A program made the position numbers and the translations under genes. A DNA stretch of 64,000 nucleotides from Akkermansiaceae bacterium (GTDB taxonomy: Bacteria; Verrucomicrobiota; Verrucomicrobiia; Verrucomicrobiales; Akkermansiaceae): the NCBI GenBank assembly GCA_026421245.1, contig JAPKDJ010000002.1:62001-126000 (forward strand), in the 5' to 3' direction. Below are positions 36,195 to 45,741 of this stretch, in pieces (position 1 is the stretch's first letter; the number at the start of each line of letters is the position of its first letter). The notes below the pieces were generated by a model that ran no database searches, was not told the DNA's origin, and saw only the letters and a program-made list of their open reading frames with translations.

Positions 36195-37364
36195 CTAAGC
36201 CTCTACCTCGATATACTTGCTCCGGTGCACCCAAACACTCTGCACCAGCCCCAGAAGGAACATACAAATCACCACAAAGGTTCCCGAGTAGCTCACCAGC
36301 GGTAATGGAATTCCCGTGATCGGAGTCAGCAAAACACACATGCCAATATTCTCAAACATGTGGGCAAAAAACAGTCCCACCACGCCGCCGACAATAATCC
36401 TCCCAGCGAGATCACGACTGTAAAACGCGATAAAGAGGCATTGAATGAGCAACAGCGCGAATGCCGTCACCAAGAGCAAGGCGCCTCGAAACCCCTGTTC
36501 TTCAGCGATAACGGCAAAAATGTAGTCGTTATGCGCCGTCTTCCACGGAATGTATTTCTTGTCGTGCAATGAGCCCCGCTCATCGGTCGCGCCCCACCCC
36601 AGTCCTTTCCAGCCCGCCTTTCCAACCGCAGTGGAAACCCAGTAAGGAGCCCAGTTTTTATCGGTCTTCTCGACGATTCCGCTATCCACCGATTCCAAGT
36701 ACATTTCAATACGCTCGGTGCCTCGCTCCGAGACCGATGGCAGCACCATAAAGTAAGCGATCGGTGTCATCCCAACCGCAATCCCCGTGAGGAAAATGAG
36801 GTATCGCCAGGGAATTCCACTCACCAAAATGGCAACAATGGCCACTGGAACCCAGACCAACGCAGATCCCATATCACCCAGCTTCACCACGAGAAGGAAA
36901 GGAATTCCCGTCAGCGCCGCAATCAACAACACCCGAAATGACGGTTCCGTAAAAAATCGATGAATCTTTGGCAAATCCTGAGCCAAGGTCGCAATCGCGA
37001 TAATTCCTGCTGCGATGGCCAACTGTGCCGGCTGAAAACTAATTTGCCCAAAGTCCAGGCGGTGCACTCCGTCATCCACTCCCATCGCCTTCACCGTCAG
37101 TGCCAGGCCGATCACATACATCGGCACCCCCAACCAACGCACCCAGCGGTAGTCGATTAACGCCGAGCAAAAATAAACAATGGTGCCAAGCCCCATCCAC
37201 ATCTTGTGGCGGCTTGCAAAAAACTCCCCACCTGACATCCCGTCCTGTCCCGGCAAATGGCGTGCCGCACTCTCAATCGCAAAGATCCCAAAAATGAGGA
37301 GCCCGTACATCGTCAGTACGAGAACCCAGTTCATTCCGAGAATTTTACGAAAAAGCGGCGTCAT
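36195..37364 (-). CDS. rodA: rod shape-determining protein RodA (SEDS glycosyltransferase)
   Basis: SEDS-family peptidoglycan polymerase of the elongasome; an inner-membrane protein with about ten helices. Residues 1-389 cover the FtsW/RodA/SpoVE domain: 'FQPAQLAIAAGIIAIA', 'KLGDMGSALVWVPVAIVAILVSGIP', 'GWKGLGWGATDERGSLHDKKYIPWKTAHNDYIFAVIAEEQGFRGAL' and 'FENIGMCVLLTPITGIPLPLVSYSGTFVVI', which include the conserved Asp/Glu and 'PITGIPLPxxSYGG'-type signatures (here SYSG). I chose ATG 37362-37364 (MTPLFRK), preceded by GGAG. The frame stays open upstream to 37643 without family similarity. The usual mreBCD-mrdA neighbours are absent. Confidence 0.92.
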   Translation of the reverse strand: MTPLFRKILGMNWVLVLTMYGLLIFGIFAIESAARHLPGQDGMSGGEFFASRHKMWMGLGTIVYFCSALIDYRWVRWLGVPMYVIGLALTVKAMGVDDGVHRLDFGQISFQPAQLAIAAGIIAIATLAQDLPKIHRFFTEPSFRVLLIAALTGIPFLLVVKLGDMGSALVWVPVAIVAILVSGIPWRYLIFLTGIAVGMTPIAYFMVLPSVSERGTERIEMYLESVDSGIVEKTDKNWAPYWVSTAVGKAGWKGLGWGATDERGSLHDKKYIPWKTAHNDYIFAVIAEEQGFRGALLLVTAFALLLIQCLFIAFYSRDLAGRIIVGGVVGLFFAHMFENIGMCVLLTPITGIPLPLVSYSGTFVVICMFLLGLVQSVWVHRSKYIEVEA

Positions 37365-37736
37365 AGTCTCCGGCGCGCGGACTCTACCCAGTGGAAACGT
37401 TCCGGAACACTCTAAAAGTTCAAGCTCCCTTGGAATTTCTGGAAAAGAGCGCCATGAACTCATTCTCTTTCTATCTTGGAACAAGCGCCCCTCATCGACC
37501 GCCTCAACTTCAGTTGAAAGAGTCTCCCCAATCATGAAGCCACAAGCCTGCCACAATGTGGTGGGATCTCTCAACCGACCCAAAGGGGCCTGATATCCGC
37601 TCACACACAACCAGCACCCTGAAGAGCCGCGATACAAAATCACTCACTCCACTCCTCTTCGTTTCATCTTTCGCAATGTGAAAAGCCCTCCTTCATCTTC
37701 CCTATTCTCATCATTCCTCCTTCATGATGCTAGAAA
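37365..37736. other. intergenic region upstream of rodA
   Basis: A 372-nt gap between the SNF2 helicase stop and the rodA start (both minus strand). It should contain the rodA promoter, though no convincing -35/-10 pair is seen. A perfect palindrome GTTCCGGAAC at 37399-37408, 35 nt before the rodA start, could be an operator. The rodA frame extends open into this region without family resemblance. Confidence 0.4.
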
Positions 37737-40643
37737 CTATGAGAAGAACCCCATCAACTCATCTACCTCAAGACCGGGGACGAGGGCACCGCCGCCATCG
37801 AGCACGACCTCCATCATCTTCTTTTTCTCCTCTTGGAGAGCGAGGATCTTCTCCTCCACGGTGCCACGCGTGATGAGTTTGTAGCTTGTGACGACGTTTT
37901 TCTGACCAATCCGGTGGGCACGGTCGGTTGCTTGGGCTTCCACGGCAGGGTTCCACCACGGATCAAGGTGGATGACGGTATCCGCAGCGGTCAGGTTAAG
38001 TCCAACGCCACCGGCTTTGAGCGAAATCAGGAAGACCGGAGCATCCCCCTCTTGGAACCGCTCCACCACTTCGGCCCGCTTTTTAGTAGAGCCATCAAGG
38101 TAACAATAATCCCACTTGTTCTCAATGAGAATGGGAACAACCCCCTGGAGAAGTTGCACAAACTGACTGAAGACGAGAACCCGATGCCCCCCCGCTACCG
38201 CTTCGGTGACAAGATCTTCGAGTTCGTCGAGTTTCACTCCGGCATCCTTGTCCTCTATTTTCAGACCGGGAAGAAGACGAAGATCGCAACACGCCTGGCG
38301 AAGCCGCAATAAGGCGGTGAGAGCGACCATCCGCTTCCGGCCATCGTCAGCGGCCTCAACCAGTGCTCGGCTTTCCTGAAGAAGCTGCCGATAGATCGTT
38401 GCTTGTTTCGGAGCAAGATCGCAGTAGCGGACCTGCTCGATACGATCAGGTAGATCTTTGGCGACCTCGGTCTTCAAACGACGAAGAACAACCGGCTTGA
38501 GGCGCCGGGCCAAACGTCGGGCCAGAGCTGGATCGCCCCCCTTCCGAAGCGGCTTTTCAAATCGTTCCATAAAGGCCTTCCGTGGACCAAGATAACCCGG
38601 GAGCGCAAACTGCATGATGGACCAGAGATCCTGTAAGGAGTTCTCGACCGGTGTTCCCGAGACGGCGAAGCGATGAGTCGCCTTAATCCGATGAGCTGCC
38701 AGCGAGATCTGCGCATCCGGATTCTTGATTTGCTGAGCTTCATCAAGCACCGCGATATCGAACTCCCGGGTGTGAAATTTTTCAGCATCGATCCGAAGAA
38801 TGGCGTAACTTGTGATGACCAGATCGACCTCGGGAATCTCACCCCGTTTCCCTCCCACATGTTGCGCCACGGAGAGAGACGGCACCCATTTCTGAGCTTC
38901 CGCCGCCCAGTTGGACACCAGAGAGGAAGGGCAAACCACGAGCGCTTGCCCTCCTTTTTTCTCAATAAAGGTGAGTGTTTGTAGGGTTTTGCCTAACCCC
39001 ATGTCATCAGCCAAAACACCGCCCATACCCAACTCACTCAGGTGATACATCCAGCGGACTCCCGTCGCTTGATAAGGACGGAGCACGCCCGGAAGATCAA
39101 GATCAGTCTTGGCCTCCTCCTCGATCGCCATCCCGAAATCACGCGCGCTCGTTTTCAAGAATGCGGCCTGCTGCGCGCTCACTTCAAAAACACCTGGCGC
39201 ACTTTGGGTGGCCTCGGAATCACTCAAGGTCTCATTGACCTCTTCGATAAAGTCCGAATCGATGACCGCTATTTTACCTCGACCGAAGGCCTGCTCGACA
39301 CTTCCCATGCGAAGCATCCGTTGCACTTGATCAGAATTAAGCTCTTGCCCTCCGGCATGAAAACGGGTCTCGACCGAAAACCAATCGCGGCCGGCATCCT
39401 TCCATTCCCAATCAGGCTTGACCGCCACGACTTGCTCGGCGGCCGTTTGAAATCGCTCGCCTTTCTCGGCCCTCCATTGGGGAGGCAGTTCGGCAAAGGC
39501 ATGAAACTTTAAAATATCCTCGCGCTCGCGCAGCGCCATCCGCCCACCCTTTACCGGCCCCTCGAAACCCCAGGCATGGAAGAAATCAATGACCGCATTT
39601 TCCTTCGAAAGATTGGTGAGAATCCCTCCAACCAATTGAGGCTCGCCATTTTCACAGGAGGCTTTTTTCCCATCGTAGTGAAACTCGAGTCGGGCTTCCA
39701 GATGACGAAGCGAACCTTCCAGAACCACGGTCACCTCAGGAACTCCTTCTTCGGGGAGAGAATTCCAAAGTTCATCAGGCACATCAAACCACTGCTCAAG
39801 CTTGCTTAAGGTGAAGCGCGCTTCGGCCGCACTCACCCGGAGTCCCTGCCCCAGCACGGCGGAAAACTTTGACGGCAATCCTGACGCCAGCGGATAGAAC
39901 TCGGTTCCGTTCAATTCCCACGCGCCCAGATTCCCAGACTTCACGACCACGCGCTCTCCTCTCAATCGGAGCGGTCGACGCGGTGCTCTGCCATGAATCA
40001 GGGCCGCTTCTTTCTTCCCAAACTCCACCCGTGGATGCCCCACCAGCCCTTCCAATAATTCGACAAATTGTTCCCGGTTAAAGTTCACAATCCCCGGCGG
40101 CTCACCCGGAAAGACTTCCCGTAAAACCCGCCACAATTCCTCATCATGTGAATCGATCTGATAATTCCCTTCCGGAAGCGCACTGAGAAGAACTTCATCG
40201 CCATTCACCACCGCTCCGAATCCAAGCATCAACTGCCCCCGCTCCCAAGATGTCTCCACTTTGAGAGGAAGCATCACCCGCATCTCAAGAGGAGACCCTT
40301 CCCCGGACAAAGCGGGCCATTTGTCTTCCACTGGCTCCAGGAGCTCAGCCGGCTTGATTTGCGGGTCAATGACCTCCAACCCAATCGCCATGACGTGAGC
40401 ACAAACACGACCATCCTGCCGCACCATCAAACAGGTGCAGTGATTTTCCATGTGAGTCCGGGAGATCATCTCCATGCTCACGCGCTTGATTTTACCACTG
40501 ACCCGCGTCTCGCCGGAAAGCACACCGTCTTTGTACTCGGCAGACTTGACCCCGCCATCGCGATGAATGGCGCGGGCTTTTTTCATTTCGACGTGACCGC
40601 CCGCATCCATGAGGAGGTCGCGGGTTAGTTCGAGATGACTCAT
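37737..40643 (-). CDS. SNF2-family helicase with SWIM zinc finger
   Basis: A 968-residue SWI2/SNF2-type DNA translocase. The N-terminus carries a SWIM-type zinc finger (CTC at about residue 70 and CAH at about 82; CxC...CxH). A long middle region follows, and then the ATPase core from about residue 510: Walker A 'LADDMGLGKTLQTLTFI', 'AVLDEAQQIKN' (DEAQ-box in place of DEAH), 'AVSGTPVENSLQDLWSI', and the C-lobe 'VFLISLKAGGVGLNLTAADTVIHLDPWWNPAVEAQATDRAHRIGQ'. Proteins of this layout are common in Verrucomicrobiota and thought to act in transcription recycling or DNA repair (RapA-like). It lies 18 nt upstream of... the HAD gene's stop on the same strand, so the HAD and UGP genes are probably co-transcribed with it. 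Confidence 0.93.
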   Translation of the reverse strand: MSHLELTRDLLMDAGGHVEMKKARAIHRDGGVKSAEYKDGVLSGETRVSGKIKRVSMEMISRTHMENHCTCLMVRQDGRVCAHVMAIGLEVIDPQIKPAELLEPVEDKWPALSGEGSPLEMRVMLPLKVETSWERGQLMLGFGAVVNGDEVLLSALPEGNYQIDSHDEELWRVLREVFPGEPPGIVNFNREQFVELLEGLVGHPRVEFGKKEAALIHGRAPRRPLRLRGERVVVKSGNLGAWELNGTEFYPLASGLPSKFSAVLGQGLRVSAAEARFTLSKLEQWFDVPDELWNSLPEEGVPEVTVVLEGSLRHLEARLEFHYDGKKASCENGEPQLVGGILTNLSKENAVIDFFHAWGFEGPVKGGRMALREREDILKFHAFAELPPQWRAEKGERFQTAAEQVVAVKPDWEWKDAGRDWFSVETRFHAGGQELNSDQVQRMLRMGSVEQAFGRGKIAVIDSDFIEEVNETLSDSEATQSAPGVFEVSAQQAAFLKTSARDFGMAIEEEAKTDLDLPGVLRPYQATGVRWMYHLSELGMGGVLADDMGLGKTLQTLTFIEKKGGQALVVCPSSLVSNWAAEAQKWVPSLSVAQHVGGKRGEIPEVDLVITSYAILRIDAEKFHTREFDIAVLDEAQQIKNPDAQISLAAHRIKATHRFAVSGTPVENSLQDLWSIMQFALPGYLGPRKAFMERFEKPLRKGGDPALARRLARRLKPVVLRRLKTEVAKDLPDRIEQVRYCDLAPKQATIYRQLLQESRALVEAADDGRKRMVALTALLRLRQACCDLRLLPGLKIEDKDAGVKLDELEDLVTEAVAGGHRVLVFSQFVQLLQGVVPILIENKWDYCYLDGSTKKRAEVVERFQEGDAPVFLISLKAGGVGLNLTAADTVIHLDPWWNPAVEAQATDRAHRIGQKNVVTSYKLITRGTVEEKILALQEEKKKMMEVVLDGGGALVPGLEVDELMGFFS

Positions 40644-40660
40644 GAAAATAAAACGCTCGA

Positions 40661-41269
40661 TCAGTCGAGATGCAGGTGAGTCGGAATCACGACAACTTCC
40701 ATCCCAGCTTCGCGGGCCGCGATGATTCCGGACCGAGCATCTTCAAAGACAATGCAATCCCCTGGCTCAACGCCAAGGCGCTTGGCCGTTTCGAGAAAAA
40801 TATCAGGTGCGGGCTTTCCCTTCTTCACCTCGGTGCAGCTCACCACTTCATCAAACCAATCCGAGATCCCCAGTTTCTGAAGAGTCTTTTCAACCACCTC
40901 CCGTGATCCTCCGCTCGCCACAGCCATAGGAACCTTGCCACGATGGGACTCGGCAATTGCGGCGACTTCGGGAATTAGCTCCACCGAATCGAGGTATTTT
41001 AAAAAATGACGCTTCTTAGCTGATCCCACCTCATCGGGATCAAGATGCAGCCCTTGCTCACCGTTGATCACCTCGACAATGTCACGGGTAGGACGCCCTC
41101 CCATCGCATAAAAGACATCCTCCGGGAACACATCACCGTGGCCCTGGTCTTTGAGGGCTTTGCACCATGCCTTGAAATGAACCGGCATCGAATCGACCAG
41201 CGTTCCATCAAGATCGAAAATTAGCGCTTTGTAATCAGAGGTGGGAAGTTTCAGCTCAAGTTGACTCAT
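40661..41269 (-). CDS. HAD superfamily phosphatase, beta-phosphoglucomutase-like
   Basis: A 202-residue HAD hydrolase. Motif I is 'FDLDGTLVDSMPVHFKAW' (nucleophile Asp and acid/base Asp), motif II 'PMAVASGGS', motif III 'KKGKPAPDIF' and motif IV 'CIVFEDARSGIIAAREAGM'. The cap domain matches the beta-phosphoglucomutase/YqaB subgroup, acting on sugar phosphates. I chose ATG 41267-41269 (MSQLELK). It lies between the UDP-glucose pyrophosphorylase gene (85 nt) and the SNF2 gene (17 nt). A role in hexose-phosphate metabolism is consistent with the pyrophosphorylase neighbour. Confidence 0.9.
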   Translation of the reverse strand: MSQLELKLPTSDYKALIFDLDGTLVDSMPVHFKAWCKALKDQGHGDVFPEDVFYAMGGRPTRDIVEVINGEQGLHLDPDEVGSAKKRHFLKYLDSVELIPEVAAIAESHRGKVPMAVASGGSREVVEKTLQKLGISDWFDEVVSCTEVKKGKPAPDIFLETAKRLGVEPGDCIVFEDARSGIIAAREAGMEVVVIPTHLHLD

Positions 41270-41353
41270 CGGCGCACGCGAAATGCAGCAAAGCAGGCAA
41301 CCTGACAAGCAGCAATCACATCAGTGACAAAAGTCCCGTCCAAGTCCCCTCCT

Positions 41354-42745
41354 TTAGAGAGTCATTGTCTCATTTGAGTATTCCCCGGCTGCCACGGTTT
41401 TCGTTTCGCCTGAAATATTCTCAATTTTCACCTTACCCTTGATCACCACCCCATGTTCGAATGTCACGAGGCCGGAGATCGTCAATTCCTCGGTCTCAAC
41501 CAGAGAAGGCTGTCCCAGACCGTCGAGAGCATCGACGAGCTTGTATTCGGAGGAGAAATGAACCACCGGCGGCTTTCCTTCACGGGATGCCACAAGCTGA
41601 ACGCTTCCGTCTTCTCCCACATCGTAGGCGTCGGAACGGAGAGCAAAGAGATCGGTCGTCCCCTTCACGGGAGCAAACCGGGAACGAGGCACGTTGACTG
41701 CAGCGGATCCATCGAAGCACTCAATCGCCGCCCCCATGGCCTGCTCCAATTGATAAACCGCAGTAGTCGACGAATCACGCGGATCCACCGTCTTGGCATT
41801 TCTGATGACCGGAAGTTCAAGCACTCCACCGGTTTGGCCCATCACGTCTTTCAACTTCTCCAGATTGACCCAGATATTGTTGGTGTTGAAAAACTGATGC
41901 CTTTCGATGTTCTGAAAACTTTCAAGATCTTCCTCCGGACATTGCGCAACTTCCCGAAGTAAAAGACGACCGTCCACCTTGCGCGTCGCAAGGTGCCCGC
42001 CTTTCTTATCGGCCTCGGTGCGACGGGTTACCTCCATCAGAAAAGGAGCGTCCCCTATGGCAAAAAAGGAAAGGAGAGTCGGATCAAGGACTGCCCCAAG
42101 ATTGTCGCTGTTCGAAATGAAGGCATATTTCACCCCATCTGCCAAAAGGCAGTCCAACCAGCCACTTCCCTCAAGAGTCGGGTAAACATCGGCATGTCCG
42201 GGCGGGCACCATTCCAAATCAGGATTTGCCGGATGACTGACAGGCTCCAAAGAATCGCGCTCCAGCTTGGGAGCCCAGTTTTGCAAAAGCTCCAGATCTG
42301 CGGGTTCGCCGATCTCAGGAACCGACTTCCTCAAATAATTCTGCGTGTCGTCGCTGCTGGCATTACTGTTCATCAGCAGGAATCGAACATCGCCGCCGGT
42401 CGCGGCACGCACCGAAAGGATTTGCCGGGCCATAAGATCCAGAAACGCAACTCCGGGACGAACCTCAAGCAGACTCTTCACTTTTTCCAACCCCATGCTA
42501 GTTCCAAGACCACCATTCAATTTGATGACAACAGTTTGAGCCAAAAGCGCCGGATCAAACTCCCTCGCACTAGGAAGATCATGGTAGTCAGTCACCGAAT
42601 CAGAAGGGGAAATCTCACTTTCAGAAACCTCCCCTTTGCTTCCATTGGCAATCAGTTGATGAGCTCTTAGGAAAGCTAGGATAGCAGAGTTCATCACTCC
42701 TTTTTCTTCCATCTTCTGGCGAATGCGATCTGCGGTATCAGTCAT
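41354..42745 (-). CDS. UTP--glucose-1-phosphate uridylyltransferase (eukaryote-like UGP family)
   Basis: Makes UDP-glucose from UTP and glucose-1-phosphate. The 463-residue product carries the nucleotide-binding signature 'VIKLNGGLGTSMGLEKVKSLLEV' (about 75-97) of the UDPGP family (eukaryotic-type UGP/UAP), not the short bacterial GalU type. 'FISNSDNLGAVLDPTLL' and the substrate lysine region 'FFNTNNIWVNLEKLKDV' are also present. The C-terminal about 100 residues include the left-handed beta-helix-like tail ('VVIKGKVKIENISGETKTV'). I chose ATG 42743-42745. It is divergent from rpoN, with 131 nt between the two starts, and is the first gene of a probable UGP-HAD-SNF2 unit. Confidence 0.92.
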   Translation of the reverse strand: MTDTADRIRQKMEEKGVMNSAILAFLRAHQLIANGSKGEVSESEISPSDSVTDYHDLPSAREFDPALLAQTVVIKLNGGLGTSMGLEKVKSLLEVRPGVAFLDLMARQILSVRAATGGDVRFLLMNSNASSDDTQNYLRKSVPEIGEPADLELLQNWAPKLERDSLEPVSHPANPDLEWCPPGHADVYPTLEGSGWLDCLLADGVKYAFISNSDNLGAVLDPTLLSFFAIGDAPFLMEVTRRTEADKKGGHLATRKVDGRLLLREVAQCPEEDLESFQNIERHQFFNTNNIWVNLEKLKDVMGQTGGVLELPVIRNAKTVDPRDSSTTAVYQLEQAMGAAIECFDGSAAVNVPRSRFAPVKGTTDLFALRSDAYDVGEDGSVQLVASREGKPPVVHFSSEYKLVDALDGLGQPSLVETEELTISGLVTFEHGVVIKGKVKIENISGETKTVAAGEYSNETMTL

Positions 42746-42812
42746 AAATCTCGGTTGGAAATTGGTATGCTCAACCTCCTTAACAGCCACCCAGTTAAAG
42801 AAAATGATAATT

Positions 42813-42828
42813 TGGCACATTTTCTGCT
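42813..42828 (+). promoter_or_regulatory. candidate sigma-54 (-24/-12) promoter of rpoN
   Basis: TGGCAC at 42813-42818, 5 nt, then CTGCT at 42824-42828. GG (42814-42815) and GC (42826-42827) are separated by exactly 10 nt. Against TGGCAC-N5-TTGCW only one base differs. The predicted start is near 42838-42840, about 38 nt before the rpoN ATG. No upstream activator site was identified. Confidence 0.6.
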
Positions 42829-42876
42829 TAGCGCTTTACTCAGTCTGGAAAGGCGATATTTGTCTCTTATAACGCC

Positions 42877-44283
42877 ATGGCCGACGCCTCACTCCATCAG
42901 TCGCTCTCGCAGCAACAAACGCTCGCGCCGCAAATGCGCCAGAGTCTGGAGATTCTGCAGGCCAACACTCTTGAGCTTAGCCAACTCCTCAATCAGGCGA
43001 TGGAAATCAATCCCGTCCTTGAGGACGTCACGGAGAATGAGTCGCTCGACGAGATTACCGACTCTGAGAAGGAGGATTCGGAAAACTTCGATGATTGGCA
43101 AGAAACCTACGATGACGACCTCCGTGAACTCGCCATCATGGAACGCCGCAATCAGGGGATGAGCCAGGATTCCATCGAGGCGAGGGAACATTTCCACAAC
43201 TCTATTGTCGCTCCCCTCACCCTGCAGGAGCACCTCACCGAACAGATTCGCGAAGGCGGTCTTGATAGAAACGCTCAAGCCGATGCCGTGATCATTGTCG
43301 GAAATCTCACGGATCACGGTTACCTCGACGCGCCTCTTGAAGACCTTGCCGCCCGACTTCAAATTCCGCTCGATCGCCTCGAGAATGCCTTGGCCACCAT
43401 TCAAAATTTCGACCCTTCTGGAGTTGGTGCCGCCGACCTGAGAGAATGCCTCCTTCTTCAACTCGACTTCCTCGGCCTGGGCAACGGACTTGAAGCTGAG
43501 ATCGTTGATGAGCATCTCGCTGAAGTCGCTCGCAACCACTTCCCCCAGCTTGCCAAAAAGCTCCACCTGCCACTGGACACGATTATCGAGGCGGTCGAGC
43601 ACATCAGAACTCTCGATCCTTCACCCGGCTCCCGCTTCCAAAACAACGGAAATCCCTACGTCCAACCCGATGTCGAGATCGCCCGAGGAGACCACGATGA
43701 ATGGATCGCTTCTCTCACTGGAAGTTACCTTCCCCGCCTTCGTATCAACGACGAATACAAGGACCTCCTCTCGGCCTCCTCCGACGACCGAAAAACGCGC
43801 AATTATCTTCGCAATCAGATCCGTGATGGGCGCGCCGTCATTCGCGCCATTGATCAGCGGCAGGAGACCATCCTCGCCATTGCCCGTGAGATCGTGGACC
43901 GCCAGAAACCCTTCCTCGAAAACGGCTCCCGTCATCTCAAGCCAATGACTATGAATGACATCGCAGAAGTCATCGGGGTGCACCCCACGACCGTCTCCCG
44001 CGCCGTCGCCGGAAAATACGTCACCACTCCGCACGGCTTGATGGAGATGCGAAAATTCTTTGCCACCGGCTACCAAACCTCCGATGGTAAGGACGTGTCC
44101 AACGAGGGGGTTCGTGAAGCCCTTCAGTCACTCATCAACAGCGAGGACCGCTCCAAACCACTCTCCGATTCCAAGCTTGAGAAACTCTTGAACGAACAGC
44201 GAATCAAAGTGGCCCGCAGAACCGTGGCAAAATACCGCGAGCAACTCGGTATTTTACCGTCACACTTGCGCAAGAAATACTAG
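42877..44283 (+). CDS. rpoN: RNA polymerase sigma-54 factor
   Basis: Alternative sigma factor that recognises -24/-12 promoters and needs an AAA+ activator. The 468-residue product has the Gln-rich activator-interacting N-terminus ('LHQSLSQQQTLAPQMRQSLEILQANTLELSQLL', region I), an acidic region II (about 50-95), the core-binding domain ('LTLQEHLTEQIREG', 'FDPSGVGAADLRECLLLQL'), and the C-terminal DNA-binding domain ('MNDIAEVIGVHPTTVSRAVAGKYVTTPHG', 'LSDSKLEKLLNEQRIKVARRTVAKYREQLGI') with the RpoN box ARRTVAKYRE. It is complete. mrp follows at 31 nt. A near-consensus sigma-54 promoter lies upstream. Confidence 0.97.
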   Translation: MADASLHQSLSQQQTLAPQMRQSLEILQANTLELSQLLNQAMEINPVLEDVTENESLDEITDSEKEDSENFDDWQETYDDDLRELAIMERRNQGMSQDSIEAREHFHNSIVAPLTLQEHLTEQIREGGLDRNAQADAVIIVGNLTDHGYLDAPLEDLAARLQIPLDRLENALATIQNFDPSGVGAADLRECLLLQLDFLGLGNGLEAEIVDEHLAEVARNHFPQLAKKLHLPLDTIIEAVEHIRTLDPSPGSRFQNNGNPYVQPDVEIARGDHDEWIASLTGSYLPRLRINDEYKDLLSASSDDRKTRNYLRNQIRDGRAVIRAIDQRQETILAIAREIVDRQKPFLENGSRHLKPMTMNDIAEVIGVHPTTVSRAVAGKYVTTPHGLMEMRKFFATGYQTSDGKDVSNEGVREALQSLINSEDRSKPLSDSKLEKLLNEQRIKVARRTVAKYREQLGILPSHLRKKY

Positions 44284-44314
44284 CGGACTGGCTGCGGGAC
44301 GCTACCTTCGCGCT

Positions 44315-45355
44315 ATGACGAGCGACGACCTCCGCAACGCCCTTTCAAAAATCAAATATCCCGGCTTCTCCCGGGACATCGTTTCCTTCGGCCTCGTGAA
44401 GGGATGCGAGATGAAAGAGGGCTCGGCTCACATCCAGATCCAGATCCAAACCAAGGACCCTAAAATCCCCCAGCAGATCTTTCAAGAATGCCACGACGTC
44501 CTCGATCCGCTCCTTGGAGATCCGAGCAAGGTTCGCATCGAAATCGACGTCCAAAACCCCACTTCTTCTGGCGAAGCCTCCACCGGAGGCACTTCAATTC
44601 CCGGAATCAAGCGCATCATTGCAGTCGGGTCCGGGAAAGGTGGCGTTGGCAAGTCCACCGTGTCCAGCAACCTCGCCATCGCCCTCTCGCAACAGGGGCT
44701 CAAAGTCGGCCTTCTTGACTGCGACCTCTACGGCCCATCGGTTCCACTCATGTTTGGCGTGACGCATCACCAACCGAATGCCGACGACCAGGATCGCATC
44801 ATTCCAATCGAAGCCCACGGACTAAAATTGATGTCAATGGGCTTTCTCGTCAGCGATAACTCACCTGTCATTGTCCGAGGCCCCCTCGCCAACCGCTACA
44901 CTCAGCAATTTCTTCAGCAAGTCGCCTGGGGAGAACTCGATGTTCTTGTGATCGATCTCCCGCCCGGCACCGGAGACATTCAACTCACCCTTGTGCAAAC
45001 AGTCTCGCTGGACGGTGCCATCATCGTCACAACCCCTCAAGAAGTCGCCATGATCGATGCCCGCAAAGCCGTTTCCATGTTCTCCAAGGTCAATGTTCCC
45101 ATCCTTGGCCTGATCGAGAACATGTCCTACTTCGAGTGCGCCCACGGAGAACGCTACCATCTCTTCGGACAAGGCGGCGCCGAGCGGGAGTGCGAACGCA
45201 TCAAGGTCCCCCTTCTGGGGAAAATCCCCCTCGAACCCATCATCGGGAAACGGTGTGACGGTGGAGAACCGACCGCCCTTCTCAGCCCCTCCGAATCCAA
45301 AGCGTCAGCCGCATTTCACGATGCGGCAAAAGCCCTCCTCGATCACGTTTCATAA
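44315..45355 (+). CDS. Mrp/NBP35-family P-loop ATPase (Fe-S cluster carrier-like)
   Basis: A 346-residue protein: an N-terminal MIP18/DUF59 domain (residues about 1-85) and a ParA/MinD-type ATPase with deviant Walker A 'GSGKGGVGKSTVSSNLA' (about 106-122), 'GLLDCDLYGPSVPLMFG' and 'LDVLVIDLPPGTGDIQLTL'. Mrp (ApbC) proteins carry 4Fe-4S clusters to apoproteins. The cluster ligands normally sit in CPxC after 'NMSYF'; here the sequence is 'MSYFECAHGERYHLFG', i.e. C-A-H-G, so the second cysteine is missing. Whether it still binds a cluster is uncertain. It lies 31 nt after rpoN and may share its transcript. Confidence 0.9.
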   Translation: MTSDDLRNALSKIKYPGFSRDIVSFGLVKGCEMKEGSAHIQIQIQTKDPKIPQQIFQECHDVLDPLLGDPSKVRIEIDVQNPTSSGEASTGGTSIPGIKRIIAVGSGKGGVGKSTVSSNLAIALSQQGLKVGLLDCDLYGPSVPLMFGVTHHQPNADDQDRIIPIEAHGLKLMSMGFLVSDNSPVIVRGPLANRYTQQFLQQVAWGELDVLVIDLPPGTGDIQLTLVQTVSLDGAIIVTTPQEVAMIDARKAVSMFSKVNVPILGLIENMSYFECAHGERYHLFGQGGAERECERIKVPLLGKIPLEPIIGKRCDGGEPTALLSPSESKASAAFHDAAKALLDHVS

Positions 45356-45741
45356 AAGCATCGAATCGAGTTGAGCCAATGACAGATGACACCGAAGCAG
45401 ACAGGTCATTGCGCCAGGATTCATGACACCCGAGACTTGCTCGATTTTTCGTTTTTCGATCTGAAGGGTGCTTCATTTTTGGCCCCGTTTTCTACGGACT
45501 GGCACGACTCGAAATTTCGGCCTCACTTTTTTGGGAATAGACGATCGCAGCACATGGATCAAAATCGGAGTAATTGATGCTTCCGGCCCCTCAACCACCT
45601 TCACCGACTCCGACCCAGACGTGAATCAAGCCCGCCATTTTACCGGATTGTCCAACTTTGAGCGACATTCCTTTCTGCCAACTCTCGATTCTTCCCTTGG
45701 CAGCCCCCGTAGTAATCTGATAGTCCTCCCCCCTCCAAACC
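45356..45741. other. intergenic region between mrp and the TIM-barrel gene
   Basis: A 386-nt gap. A short hairpin CGAG-ACTTG-CTCG (45431-45443) followed by ATTTTTCGTTTTT is a possible weak terminator for mrp. The rest should hold the promoter and leader of the next gene; nothing else is recognised. A 93-codon open frame (45468-45749, plus) overlaps the downstream start and has no domain resemblance. Confidence 0.4.
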
